A stretch of DNA of 64,000 bases from Larkinella rosea (lineage in GTDB: Bacteria; Bacteroidota; Bacteroidia; Cytophagales; Spirosomataceae). Location of the stretch: positions 62,001 to 126,000 of the forward strand of contig NZ_RQJO01000015.1 in NCBI RefSeq assembly GCF_003858635.1. The letters run 5' to 3'. The notes under the pieces are model-generated. The model was not told the DNA's origin, made no database searches, and worked only from the letters and a program-made list of their open reading frames with translations. Positions 25,924 to 33,803 of this stretch are shown piece by piece. A program made the translations under genes and the position numbers. How positions within the stretch are numbered: position 1 is the stretch's first letter; every line of letters starts with the position of its first letter.

Positions 25924-27288
25924 ATGGACATCATCAATCCCGCTACAGGAGCCTTAATGACCACCGTACAGGAAGATAACGCTGCTGCGATAAAGGAAAA
26001 GTACGTGAGCCTGAAAAAAGGGCAGCCAGCCTGGGCGGCCAAAACCGTAGCCGAGCGGGTCGCCATCATTGAAACGTTTTACCAACTGCTGGATGCCGAA
26101 AAGGATGAACTGGCGCAAACCCTGACGGCTGAAATGGGAAAACCGCTGCAGCAATCGTACAATGAAATAAACGGTGCCCGGGCCCGCATCCTTTTTTTTA
26201 TAACCAACTCCGAAAAATACCTGGCCGAAGAATGGATCACCACCGAAGGCGGCACGCAGGAAAAAATAAGCTACGACCCCCTGGGCGTAATCGCCAATAT
26301 TTCGGCCTGGAACTATCCTTACCTGGTGGGAACCAATGTATTTGTACCGGCGCTGATTGCCGGTAATGCCGTGCTGTACAAGCCATCGGAATATACCCTG
26401 CTGACCGGTCTGCACATCCAGCGGCTGCTCTACAAGGCTGGTGTGCCACCACAGGCATTTGACGTAGCCATTGGGGCTGCCGCTGCCGGTGAAGCCATTC
26501 TGGAATTGCCGCTCAATGGCTATTTTTTCACCGGCAGCTACAATACCGGTAAATACATTGCTCAAAAAGTGGCTCACAAGCTGGTGCCCTGTCAGTTGGA
26601 GTTGGGTGGCAAAGACCCCCTCTACATCGCGGACGATATTGCCGACATTAGCGGGGTAGCTGCCGGTACAGCCGATGGCGCTTTTTACAACAATGGCCAA
26701 AGCTGCTGCAGTGTAGAACGGATTTATGTGCACGAAACTATCTACGACCAGTATGTGCAGGCTTTTGTAAAGGAGGTAAAAAGCTGGAAAACCGGCTTGC
26801 CTACCGACGAAGGCGTGTACATAGGCGCCCTCACCCGGCCTGCTCAAATCACCGTGCTGGAGCAGCAGATAGAAGATGCCCTCGCCAAAGGCGCTGAACT
26901 GGCTACGGGTGGCAAACGAATCAATCGGGAGGGTAACTATTTTGAACCTACGGTGCTGCTCAATGTAACCAACCAGATGGACCTGATGCAGGAAGAATCG
27001 TTCGGGCCCATTATTGGCATTATGAAAGTAAGCAGCGACGAAGAAGCCATCGAGCTGATGAACGATACAAGCTACGGGCTTACGGCCGGTGTATTTACCA
27101 GCAACCAGCCACGGGCCGAAGCCATTTTACAGCAAATTAACTCAGGCACCGCCTACTGGAACTGCTGCGACCGGGTATCGGCCGCCTTGCCTTGGAGTGG
27201 CCGCCAGCATTCGGGATTGGGAACAACCCTATCGCACCTGGGAATCCGGGCCTTTGCACAGCCGAAAGGCTGGCACCTGCGCCGATAG
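25924..27288 (+). CDS. Aldehyde dehydrogenase (NAD(P)-dependent)
   Basis: The 454-residue enzyme carries the general base E226 in LELGGKDP and the catalytic C261 in NNGQSCCSVERIYV; PWNY-equivalent AWNYPY and KPSEYT for cofactor binding are present. It is most like succinate-semialdehyde and AldA-type enzymes. In this cluster it would oxidise a gamma-glutamylated aldehyde to the acid before hydrolysis by the PuuD-like enzyme. It closes the cluster, and the core-like GC content ends immediately after it. Confidence 0.9.
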   Translation: MDIINPATGALMTTVQEDNAAAIKEKYVSLKKGQPAWAAKTVAERVAIIETFYQLLDAEKDELAQTLTAEMGKPLQQSYNEINGARARILFFITNSEKYLAEEWITTEGGTQEKISYDPLGVIANISAWNYPYLVGTNVFVPALIAGNAVLYKPSEYTLLTGLHIQRLLYKAGVPPQAFDVAIGAAAAGEAILELPLNGYFFTGSYNTGKYIAQKVAHKLVPCQLELGGKDPLYIADDIADISGVAAGTADGAFYNNGQSCCSVERIYVHETIYDQYVQAFVKEVKSWKTGLPTDEGVYIGALTRPAQITVLEQQIEDALAKGAELATGGKRINREGNYFEPTVLLNVTNQMDLMQEESFGPIIGIMKVSSDEEAIELMNDTSYGLTAGVFTSNQPRAEAILQQINSGTAYWNCCDRVSAALPWSGRQHSGLGTTLSHLGIRAFAQPKGWHLRR

Positions 27289-27760
27289 TAGGCTACCAAC
27301 TTTTCTTCAGAAAGGCCGTCAACGAATCATTAGGCAAGATCTGCCCGTCGTCAAATAAAATAAGGCATAACCAGGGTGATTTAGGGGAGCGGGGTCACCT
27401 GTGCGATTACTGAATTTTTTAAACCCACTTTGTCCACTTTTATTTGACGACGTACAGTATCCCAACAAAAAATCTTTCAGTCCTTGATTTAGAGCAGGCT
27501 ATTACTCGCCACAATTTTTTCACCCATATAATGAAACCGGGTGTTGTATCAATGAAAAAGGTAACTACAATTTTAAAGTAGTGATAGGTGAAATTGAACC
27601 ACCGACACAAGGATTTTCAGTTCTAATGATACTGGTTTGATATGGTTCAATATGAAGTCAAATGTCTGAATATCAATAATTTGTAAATCATATCGCGACG
27701 CCAGAAACCAAGTAAAACCGCAGTTTGTTGTACCTATGTTGTACCAACTTTGGAGGTTAA
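27289..27760. other. Left border of the accessory island
   Basis: This 470-bp gap separates core-like DNA from the integrase gene and becomes AT-rich from about 27,400. No gene was found. It contains a short direct repeat ttgtacctatgttgtacc at 27728-27745 and inverted pieces tgaacca/tggttca near 27,595 and 27,642 that could be recombinase arm sites. No tRNA gene or exact attachment repeat was recognised. Confidence 0.4.
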
Positions 27761-28990
27761 ATGGCTGAATTTAAGCTCGTTCTACGTAAGAAGCCGAATA
27801 GGGAAGGTAAGCTTCCACTTACGCTACGCATTACCAAAGATAGGAAATCTTCGTTTATTCATCTTGGGTATCATCTTCACGAAGATGAATGGGATGATAA
27901 AAACCAGCGTGTCAAGAAGTCTCATCCCAACAGTGCGCGGCTCAACAACCTTATCCGTAAAAAGTTATCTGAAGCTAACGACCATTCAATTGAGCTTGAG
28001 ACACAAAAGTCCTATGTCTCAGCAACAGCTGTTAAACAAAAAGTCAAACCAGCCGCTGGAAGTACATTTTTTGCGCAGGCTGAGGTCTGGCAACAACGTT
28101 TGAAAGAGGCTGGTAAATACAATCAGTACACTGCCGACAAGCCGCGCATCAAGCACTTTAAAGAGTTCCTGAAACAGGATATTGCCTTTGCTGACATTAC
28201 GGTTGCCATGCTAGAACGGTTTAAGGCTTATCTCCAAACGAAACACGGTCATTCCGAGAGATCCGCTGTCAATCACATTGTGATGATCCGGTCAGTTTTT
28301 AGCCATGCCATCAAGGAAGAGGTGATTGATCCAAAGTATTACCCGTTTGGGAAGGGTAAGATGAAAATCAAATTTCCTGAATCTAGCAAGATTGGCCTGA
28401 CCCAAGACGAAATTACACGATTAGAAAACGTTCCCTTGGAAGGCACGCTCGATCACGTCCGTAATCTTTGGCTATTCTCTTATTACTTCGCTGGTATGCG
28501 TATAAGCGACCTTTTACGCCTGAAATGGAGCGATTTCCAGGATGATCGGCTACATTATGAAATGGGTAAGAACAGTAAAAGCGGTTCTCTTAAAATACCG
28601 GATAAAGCAGTCAAGATTATTAAACATTATAAGACGTTCCAGCAAAACAAGGACGATATGGTGTTCCCAGAGTTAAAGGGCGTTGACCTAAGTGACAAGT
28701 TTATCACTCAGCGTACAATCGCTTTTAAAACCAGTGCTATCGACAAGCAACTTAAAACGCAGGTAGCAACAGCTGCAAAAATCGAGAAGAAATTGACCAT
28801 GCACTTGGCACGTCATTCTTTTGCCCAAGTTGCTAGTGATAAAATACCCGTGCAAATTTTGCAAAAGCTCTATCGGCATAGCAGCATTTTGACGACAATG
28901 GGCTACCAGTCTAACTTTACCACTCAGCAAACCGACGACGCACTTGATGCTGTTTTGAACATGGAGCAGAAGCCTAAGCTGGAAAAATAG
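27761..28990 (+). CDS. Tyrosine recombinase / integrase (Bacteroidota type, Arm-DNA-binding domain)
   Basis: The 409-residue recombinase starts with an arm-binding beta domain (LVLRKKPNREGKLPLTLRIT... GYHLHEDEWD), followed by a SAM-like core-binding domain and the catalytic domain. The catalytic residues appear as Arg in FAGMRISDLLRLKW, Lys in GKNSKSGSLKI, HLARHSFA and the nucleophile Tyr in ILTTMGYQS. It is intact. An SD-like tttggaggt precedes the ATG. Such integrases insert islands and conjugative transposons; it faces into the accessory region. Confidence 0.93.
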   Translation: MAEFKLVLRKKPNREGKLPLTLRITKDRKSSFIHLGYHLHEDEWDDKNQRVKKSHPNSARLNNLIRKKLSEANDHSIELETQKSYVSATAVKQKVKPAAGSTFFAQAEVWQQRLKEAGKYNQYTADKPRIKHFKEFLKQDIAFADITVAMLERFKAYLQTKHGHSERSAVNHIVMIRSVFSHAIKEEVIDPKYYPFGKGKMKIKFPESSKIGLTQDEITRLENVPLEGTLDHVRNLWLFSYYFAGMRISDLLRLKWSDFQDDRLHYEMGKNSKSGSLKIPDKAVKIIKHYKTFQQNKDDMVFPELKGVDLSDKFITQRTIAFKTSAIDKQLKTQVATAAKIEKKLTMHLARHSFAQVASDKIPVQILQKLYRHSSILTTMGYQSNFTTQQTDDALDAVLNMEQKPKLEK

Positions 28991-29046
28991 TAACTCTATC
29001 GTTTTCAGTGCTTTGTATGTTTAGTGCTTATTTCCGGTAAAACATA

Positions 29047-29316
29047 ATGGAAGTTATCTGTCTACACGATGAGGCCTTTTATATTCTGATTGAGCAGGTT
29101 GTTGCTCGGATAAAAGAGAAAAATGGTCAACAAAAAGAGAAATGGGTGTCCGATGAAGAAGCTATGAAGCTTCTTAACATCAAATCTAAGACAACATTAC
29201 AGAAACTGCGTGACGAAGGAAAAATTCGATTTTCCCAACCGCAAAAGAAAATCATTCTCTATGATCGGGATTCAATCAACAGCTATCTTGAACAGAACTC
29301 TAGAAACACATTTTGA
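29047..29316 (+). CDS. Excisionase-like helix-turn-helix protein
   Basis: The 89-residue protein has a MerR/Xis-type winged helix: WVSDEEAMKLLNIKSKTTLQKLRDEGKI followed by IILYDRDSINSYLEQN. This is the HTH_17 type found beside Bacteroidota integrases, where it acts as a directionality or regulatory factor. It lies 56 bp after the integrase gene and overlaps the next frame. Confidence 0.82.
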   Translation: MEVICLHDEAFYILIEQVVARIKEKNGQQKEKWVSDEEAMKLLNIKSKTTLQKLRDEGKIRFSQPQKKIILYDRDSINSYLEQNSRNTF

Positions 29317-29318
29317 GG

Positions 29319-29600
29319 ATGGAAAAAGAGGATAAAGTTGATTCAGTTTACCTTAAGGGATTTAATGAGGGTTATATAATTGCTCAGAATATGCCAGAGT
29401 TAGCTGAGGTCTTAGCAAATGTTAAGAGCGACAGTATGCGGCTTAATGGCCTTAAAGCTGGCCGTGAACAATATAATAAAGAACAGATTGAGCAACTTAA
29501 GACCCATCTGCCTAGCTGGTTAAAAGGTGATCGTTTAACTAAAGGCCAAGATTCTACGGCCAAATCGAAAGATCGCGATAACGAGTTAGACAAAGACTGA
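29319..29600 (+). CDS. Small protein of unknown function
   Basis: The 93-residue product starts MEKEDKVDSVYLKGFNEGYI; the ATG lies 2 bp beyond the stop of the excisionase-like gene, which implies coupled translation (an in-frame TTG 6 bp earlier overlaps that stop). The sequence is charged, predicted helical, with an NAGY-like repeat-module segment and a basic tail. No family was recognised. It probably belongs to the integration module. Confidence 0.6.
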   Translation: MEKEDKVDSVYLKGFNEGYIIAQNMPELAEVLANVKSDSMRLNGLKAGREQYNKEQIEQLKTHLPSWLKGDRLTKGQDSTAKSKDRDNELDKD

Positions 29601-29605
29601 CCCTA

Positions 29606-30238
29606 TCAATCCCGCTCTAAATCTTTATGTCTTTCTGGAGATCGGCCGGATTGTTCAGCCGCCTGCGTGTAGCTTAGCCCTTGTGAAAAGCGAGTAGACA
29701 TGGAAACTGGTTTCTTATCGGGTTCACCTGCTTTTTCTTGGATCAAATTCGCTTTTTGTGCTGAAAGCATCGCCTTCATGTAATCTTGAGATTGGTTCAT
29801 ATCCTTTGTGTTGTTGTCTGGTATCTGTTTCTGTCCGTGATCCGTTTGTTTGAATGGATTGGAGAAAACAGTTCGAGAGGATTGAACTGTTGGCGTATCA
29901 TTCTCTTTTGTTTCCTTTTCGTTTTGGCTCAAGATGGGCTCAGTTTCTCGTAAGTAGAAAGGAAGTTGAATCGGTTTTTCCATTGAAGATGGAGCTTCGT
30001 GATAGACTTCCCATTGTTGATTATGTCCTTGGGATAGCTCTATTAGCTCTTGATTAAACTGAGCCTCTAAAGCTTCTTTTTCCTGTTGAAGCAATATGTC
30101 TGCATAGGTTGCTCCATATTTTTGGGAATACTCTCCCCGGCGTTTCTGAAATTTATCCCATGCCTTAGCGTGTTGGACAGTTATATCCACCCGCTCTTTA
30201 TGTTGCTGAGCATGAAGTTCTCGTTCGTTCTGATCCAT
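29606..30238 (-). CDS. Charged, largely helical protein of unknown function
   Basis: The 210-residue product has a Gln/Glu/Lys-rich coiled-coil N-terminal third (KAWDKFQKRRGEYSQKYG, LLQQEKEALEAQFNQEL), then a low-complexity central part rich in Asn/Gln/Thr and a basic tail. It has no signal peptide. Its composition resembles C-terminal regions of mobilisation proteins, but no relaxase motif is seen, so no function is given. It is convergent with the preceding small gene and divergent from the next one. Confidence 0.55.
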   Translation of the reverse strand: MDQNERELHAQQHKERVDITVQHAKAWDKFQKRRGEYSQKYGATYADILLQQEKEALEAQFNQELIELSQGHNQQWEVYHEAPSSMEKPIQLPFYLRETEPILSQNEKETKENDTPTVQSSRTVFSNPFKQTDHGQKQIPDNNTKDMNQSQDYMKAMLSAQKANLIQEKAGEPDKKPVSMSTRFSQGLSYTQAAEQSGRSPERHKDLERD

Positions 30239-30336
30239 ATTAACCCTGGGAATAGTCTAGCTTATAGATTGACAATCAGTTATATTATGCTAATATAAAT
30301 AAGCTAGATCAAAATTGCAGCGGAGATTAAAATGGA

Positions 30337-30987
30337 TTGGTGGCAAAAGTGACTGATGAAAAACATACTGGAGATGTAGCTCGTTTTGAAACTGATTTTG
30401 CTATTGATGTCCAGTTAGGCCGATTGCATGCAATAAGCTGGAATGACTTATTGCTTGATGCTACGACATTAACTCATTTGAAAAAGGAAGCCCATAGGCT
30501 GATAGAGCATTATCTTGGGTATCTGCCATCTGACACTGCCATTCTCCCTTTTGAACCTTATCTACGAGCGCTGATCCAAAGTTATCGTCAAAGCCAGTTG
30601 ACGCAGTATGATTACTGCCATCAGCTTGAAGAACATATCAAACTTATTCGCAATAAGGATATGGAGTCTACTTACAATACGTATGTAACCGATGATAAAA
30701 CAATTTACAAAAATTACGAGGAAACCTTTATTCCCTTTGGTCAGGTTGCGAAAAGTAGACTTATGGGGTTTTTGGGCTACGAGCCTAAATTAGAACATTC
30801 AGTTGTGGCTGAGATGTGGCTGCGCCATATGATAGCGAATGATACTATTGATTTGCCGGATGCGATGACGTCTATAGATCAAAAAGCGGCTGCAATGATT
30901 AAATACCGAGAGATTTTACTGGAAAGCGGTCGGGCTATAGCTGACTCATCACCATTATTTCGGTTAACTGTATCGCAGCAGCTATAA
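30337..30987 (+). CDS. Protein of unknown function, probable TTG start
   Basis: The 216-residue frame lacks an upstream ATG in phase: an in-frame stop lies at 30328 and the only early start codons are TTG (30337) or GTG (30340), preceded by ggag at 30322-30325. The protein is soluble with Leu/Tyr-rich helices (HRLIEHYLGYLPSDTAILPF, ALIQSYRQSQLTQYDYCHQL). An ATG 5 bp upstream opens only a seven-codon frame. No family was recognised. It is followed by a hairpin shared with the convergent XRE gene. Confidence 0.55.
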   Translation: MVAKVTDEKHTGDVARFETDFAIDVQLGRLHAISWNDLLLDATTLTHLKKEAHRLIEHYLGYLPSDTAILPFEPYLRALIQSYRQSQLTQYDYCHQLEEHIKLIRNKDMESTYNTYVTDDKTIYKNYEETFIPFGQVAKSRLMGFLGYEPKLEHSVVAEMWLRHMIANDTIDLPDAMTSIDQKAAAMIKYREILLESGRAIADSSPLFRLTVSQQL

Positions 30988-30998
30988 CGACTTACCCT

Positions 30999-31027
30999 TA
31001 ATTAGGTAGATAGCGGTTACCTAATTA
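30999..31027. terminator. Bidirectional hairpin between convergent genes
   Basis: taattaggta (30999-31008) is exactly complementary to tacctaatta (31018-31027). It lies just past the stop of the plus-strand gene and overlaps the stop of the minus-strand XRE gene. Confidence 0.6.
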
Positions 31028-31432
31028 GGATTCTTCTTTTGATTTTAAAAGCTTTTGCAGCAATTCGTTTTTCTCTCGTTCAGCCTGAAGCAGCCGTTCA
31101 TATAGTTTTTTATTTTCTTCAATTGCCTCTAACCATTTATCGGCCAGATTGAATGATGGAAAGTAGTTAACAATCCCATTGGTGTGATGGAGAGTACTTG
31201 AAATAATGTTGACAGCAGCATCATCAGAGAAGTTTTTTATTGCTTCTTCAGAAACACCTAACGCTTTAGATACTTTCTCAAGAATAGGAGCTTCAAGGAC
31301 TTCTTTGTGTTCTAATTGAGAGATAGCCTGCTGACTAAGCCCTAAAGCTGTAGCTAGGGTGTCTTGCTTGATACCCAGCATTTCCCGAATGCGTTTGACG
31401 TTGCGCCCGTGGTGTATTGTGTGCGTGTCCAT
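31025..31432 (-). CDS. XRE-family transcriptional regulator with C-terminal coiled coil
   Basis: The 135-residue protein (start MDTHTIHHGRN; an upstream ATG adds 8 residues) has a lambda-Cro-type helix-turn-helix: VKRIREMLGIKQDTLATALG and SQQAISQLEHKEV. A central segment (VNIISSTLHHTNGIVNYFP) is followed by a C-terminal coiled coil of Glu/Lys/Leu heptads (YERLLQAEREKNELLQKLL). Proteins of this plan are abundant in Bacteroidota. It is transcribed away from the precursor peptide and radical SAM genes, with 128 bp between starts, so it is a good candidate for their regulator. Confidence 0.85.
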   Translation of the reverse strand: MDTHTIHHGRNVKRIREMLGIKQDTLATALGLSQQAISQLEHKEVLEAPILEKVSKALGVSEEAIKNFSDDAAVNIISSTLHHTNGIVNYFPSFNLADKWLEAIEENKKLYERLLQAEREKNELLQKLLKSKEES

Positions 31433-31560
31433 GCACAAATCTAAGTGAAAACACACTGGTAAAAAACAAGCAGTTGCGTTGTGCGATACAAGGGTTCTCG
31501 TTGCTTAGAACCCAACATCAACCCGTATTTTTAACTACACAACGCTAGACACTTGTTTCC

Positions 31561-31791
31561 ATGACTTCAATTACTGCCTTAGATATTCTCTTTGATGATT
31601 TTGCTTTACTAGAACAACGCATAGGTCGTCAGCAACTGATTGCTACATCAGTTAATGCCAATTGCGATTGTGATAGTTCACCCGCCCGCAGCACCGACGG
31701 GGATCGTATGGACTATGTTTTTCCGACTAGCGACAGTGATTCTATAAACTATCTTTCAACGTTACGTCATGGTTTCCGCGATCCCTATTAA
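31561..31791 (+). CDS. Candidate RiPP precursor peptide (76 residues)
   Basis: It is a small acidic peptide encoded directly before, and overlapping by 23 bp, a radical SAM/SPASM maturase gene. The first 27 residues (ITALDILFDDFALLEQ) look like a helical, hydrophobic-acidic leader of the kind bound by PqqD-like recognition elements. The rest is a low-complexity polar core with Cys35-Asp-Cys37, repeated Asp/Ser residues and aromatic residues Y52, F54, Y64, F72 and Y76. The aromatic-x-polar triplet FRD (72-74) is of the kind cross-linked in triceptides. No known precursor family was recognised; the assignment depends on context and size. Confidence 0.6.
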   Translation: MTSITALDILFDDFALLEQRIGRQQLIATSVNANCDCDSSPARSTDGDRMDYVFPTSDSDSINYLSTLRHGFRDPY

Positions 31792-33103
31792 ATCGCCCAA
31801 TCTGTTGATCAGACCGATTGATGATAAGCATTTTTATGTTGTTAATTGCGCCTATCCCCATTCATTGCGGATTTTAAATCAGACACAACATGAAATTATT
31901 AGCGCGATTGACAATCAGGCCAACATAGTAACTCTTGCCGACAGGCTATCTATGCCGCTTATCGCTTTAGAGCAATTCATAGAGCTTCTATCGAAAACCG
32001 AGATTATCCGGTTTGATAACCACTTCAGCAAACCGCAGAAGCCAGCTAGTACGAAATCCCTGAATTTTTGGATTCACACCACCAACAGTTGCAATTTGAC
32101 TTGTGGATACTGCTACATATCCACGCTGAATACGACGGGTGGAATGCAGGAGGCTACAAAGAAAAAACTATTACAGAAGCTGGTTGAAACGGTTAAGAAG
32201 CGAAAGCTCACCAACATTAAGTTTAGGCTGGCTGGGGGGGAGCCATTGACGCAATTCAAATCATGGAAAAGCTTTATTACTGAAGTAAAGCAAGCATTGA
32301 ACGAATTGGATTGTGAACTGCAATGCTCGTTCATTACCAATCTGACCATTTTAACCGATGAGATCATCCAATTTTCGAAAGCGAATAACATTAGCTACGG
32401 CGTTTCAATTGACGGTGTCGAACGGCATCATAATACAACACGCGCTTTTCGGTCGGGTGTAGGGAGCTTTAAAACGGTTGATGCAAACCTTCGAAAACTC
32501 CTAGCTCATAATATTCCGGTGTCGACTAGCACGGTTGTTAGCAATGTTAATCTGGAGGGATTACCAGACTTAACTAGATATTTGATCGACCTGGATCTTC
32601 CATTTCGATATTCAATTGTTAAAGGCGAGGGGATTGATGGTGAACTCTTGGATCGGTACTTATCCCAATCATATTTGCTGATGAAGGAAGCCCTCCAAAC
32701 TGGCTGGCGCTTTTCGACGCGGCACCAGTTTTGCGATCTCAAACCAAGTGAGTTAGGCTTTCAGACTTGTGCTTCTGGGTTTTCAGGAGGAGCCGTTTAC
32801 GTGGATGGCACCGTTAATTACTGTCATGTTCACTTTGGCGATACCACAAAACAAGCTCATTCCATTTTTGACGATCAGCGAGATTTAGTGGATATGGTCG
32901 AACAAACCAGCCACTACGAGGGTATGAAGTCGCAAGATTGCCAATCCTGCCGTTATAAATCAGTCTGTACCAGCGGCTGTCCGGTGTACCGGATTGAAGG
33001 GAAAGACCCGCAATGTAGCCTTTACCACAAGTTTATTCCCCTGATTTACGAGCTTCAGGCCAAAGAACGGTTGAAATTACTGCGGGATTATCAGATGATA
33101 TAG
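31769..33103 (+). CDS. Radical SAM/SPASM peptide maturase
   Basis: The 444-residue enzyme has three parts. Residues about 20-90 (LRILNQTQHEIISAIDNQ, IEFLLSKTEII-like) resemble a PqqD-like winged-helix peptide-recognition element. The radical SAM core contains the iron-sulfur motif C108-x3-C112-x2-C115 (SCNLTCGYCY) and the SAM-binding FRLAGGEPL. The C-terminal SPASM region has multiple cysteines (FQTCASGFSGG, VNYCHVHF, CQSCRYKSVCTSGC, PQCSLY) for auxiliary clusters. Such enzymes install C-C, C-S or C-O cross-links on ribosomal peptides. Its ATG lies inside the precursor gene, so the two are translationally coupled. Confidence 0.9.
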   Translation: MVSAIPIKSPNLLIRPIDDKHFYVVNCAYPHSLRILNQTQHEIISAIDNQANIVTLADRLSMPLIALEQFIELLSKTEIIRFDNHFSKPQKPASTKSLNFWIHTTNSCNLTCGYCYISTLNTTGGMQEATKKKLLQKLVETVKKRKLTNIKFRLAGGEPLTQFKSWKSFITEVKQALNELDCELQCSFITNLTILTDEIIQFSKANNISYGVSIDGVERHHNTTRAFRSGVGSFKTVDANLRKLLAHNIPVSTSTVVSNVNLEGLPDLTRYLIDLDLPFRYSIVKGEGIDGELLDRYLSQSYLLMKEALQTGWRFSTRHQFCDLKPSELGFQTCASGFSGGAVYVDGTVNYCHVHFGDTTKQAHSIFDDQRDLVDMVEQTSHYEGMKSQDCQSCRYKSVCTSGCPVYRIEGKDPQCSLYHKFIPLIYELQAKERLKLLRDYQMI

Positions 33104-33139
33104 CGTCCTTTTCCTCGTTTCAGGCAGTGGTGGTTTATC

Positions 33140-33640
33140 TTGTTAGCTGCGATCTCAATCATTATTTCGGTCTTAGCCTTTCTGGTTACTGTAGGACAGT
33201 GGCATTTGCAACGCGTTCATAACGAAAAGTCAGTGAAGCCGTTAGGCCAGGTTTATTTTTGGGATCGCGATAAAACTATTGCGGTTCGCGTCGTCAATAA
33301 TGGGTTAGGTCCGTTGATTATTGACCAACTCACATTCAATAAGAGTGGTATTTCCTATTTGCGCATTGAAGACTGCGTTGATCTTGATCCAACTTCCTAC
33401 AGGCGGATTTCGGCCAATGACTCAGTGCAAAGGGTTATTTTACCCAACTCACATCTGACAATTTTTGAAACCATATTTGAAGATTCTGACTGTGACGCCT
33501 ACATGGATCGAGTCAGATTAGAACTAAGTGCTATAAGCTTGAACGTTAACTGTCGTGACATTTACGACAATAAAATCGGTCTGGAGCGCAGCTTTCAATG
33601 GTTCTCCCGATATATTTTGAAAGATACTACGAACCAATAA
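33140..33640 (+). CDS. Membrane-anchored protein of unknown function, TTG start
   Basis: The 166-residue frame begins at a TTG (an in-frame stop is at 33101, and no ATG or GTG lies between). One N-terminal membrane helix, AISIIISVLAFLVTVGQW, is followed by a beta-rich domain with NNGLGPLIIDQLTF and conserved-looking cysteines (RIEDCVD, EDSDCDAY, NVNCRD). It has no lipobox. It lies 36 bp behind the maturase gene and may be part of the same transcript, for example for immunity or export, but no transporter signature is present. Confidence 0.6.
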   Translation: MLAAISIIISVLAFLVTVGQWHLQRVHNEKSVKPLGQVYFWDRDKTIAVRVVNNGLGPLIIDQLTFNKSGISYLRIEDCVDLDPTSYRRISANDSVQRVILPNSHLTIFETIFEDSDCDAYMDRVRLELSAISLNVNCRDIYDNKIGLERSFQWFSRYILKDTTNQ

Positions 33641-33729
33641 ATACTAGAATTGGAAAAATACCAAAAGTGGACTCAGTGAGTTTTATCAAACTAATTCAAT
33701 GGCTTAGGCTAAAAGGTAAAAGATAACTG

Positions 33730-33803
33730 CAAGTAATGTCAAGTTTATTGATCAATAAACTTGACATTACTTGTTTCTACTTGTATACTTGGCAAATGCC
33801 AAG
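33730..33803 (+). promoter_or_regulatory. AbiE promoter with 44-bp perfect palindromic operator; leaderless start predicted
   Basis: caagtaatgtcaagtttattga (33730-33751) is followed without spacer by its exact reverse complement (33752-33773). The right half contains TTGACA (33761-33766), and 17 bp later TATACT (33784-33789), a near-ideal sigma-70-type pair. The ATG at 33796 lies 7 bp beyond the -10 element, where transcription would begin, so the mRNA should be leaderless. A second symmetric element, cttggca-aa-tgccaag (33788-33803), covers the start codon. Both suit autorepression by the AbiEi antitoxin. Confidence 0.8.

Noticed and set aside
25954-26847. Minus-strand open frame (297 codons) opposite the aldehyde dehydrogenase
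   Set aside because: The plus strand carries intact ALDH catalytic motifs; the antisense translation has no recognisable domain.
33736-33795. Upstream in-frame ATG for the AbiEi antitoxin
   Set aside because: The added residues are translated from the operator palindrome and promoter; the family N-terminus begins at the downstream ATG.
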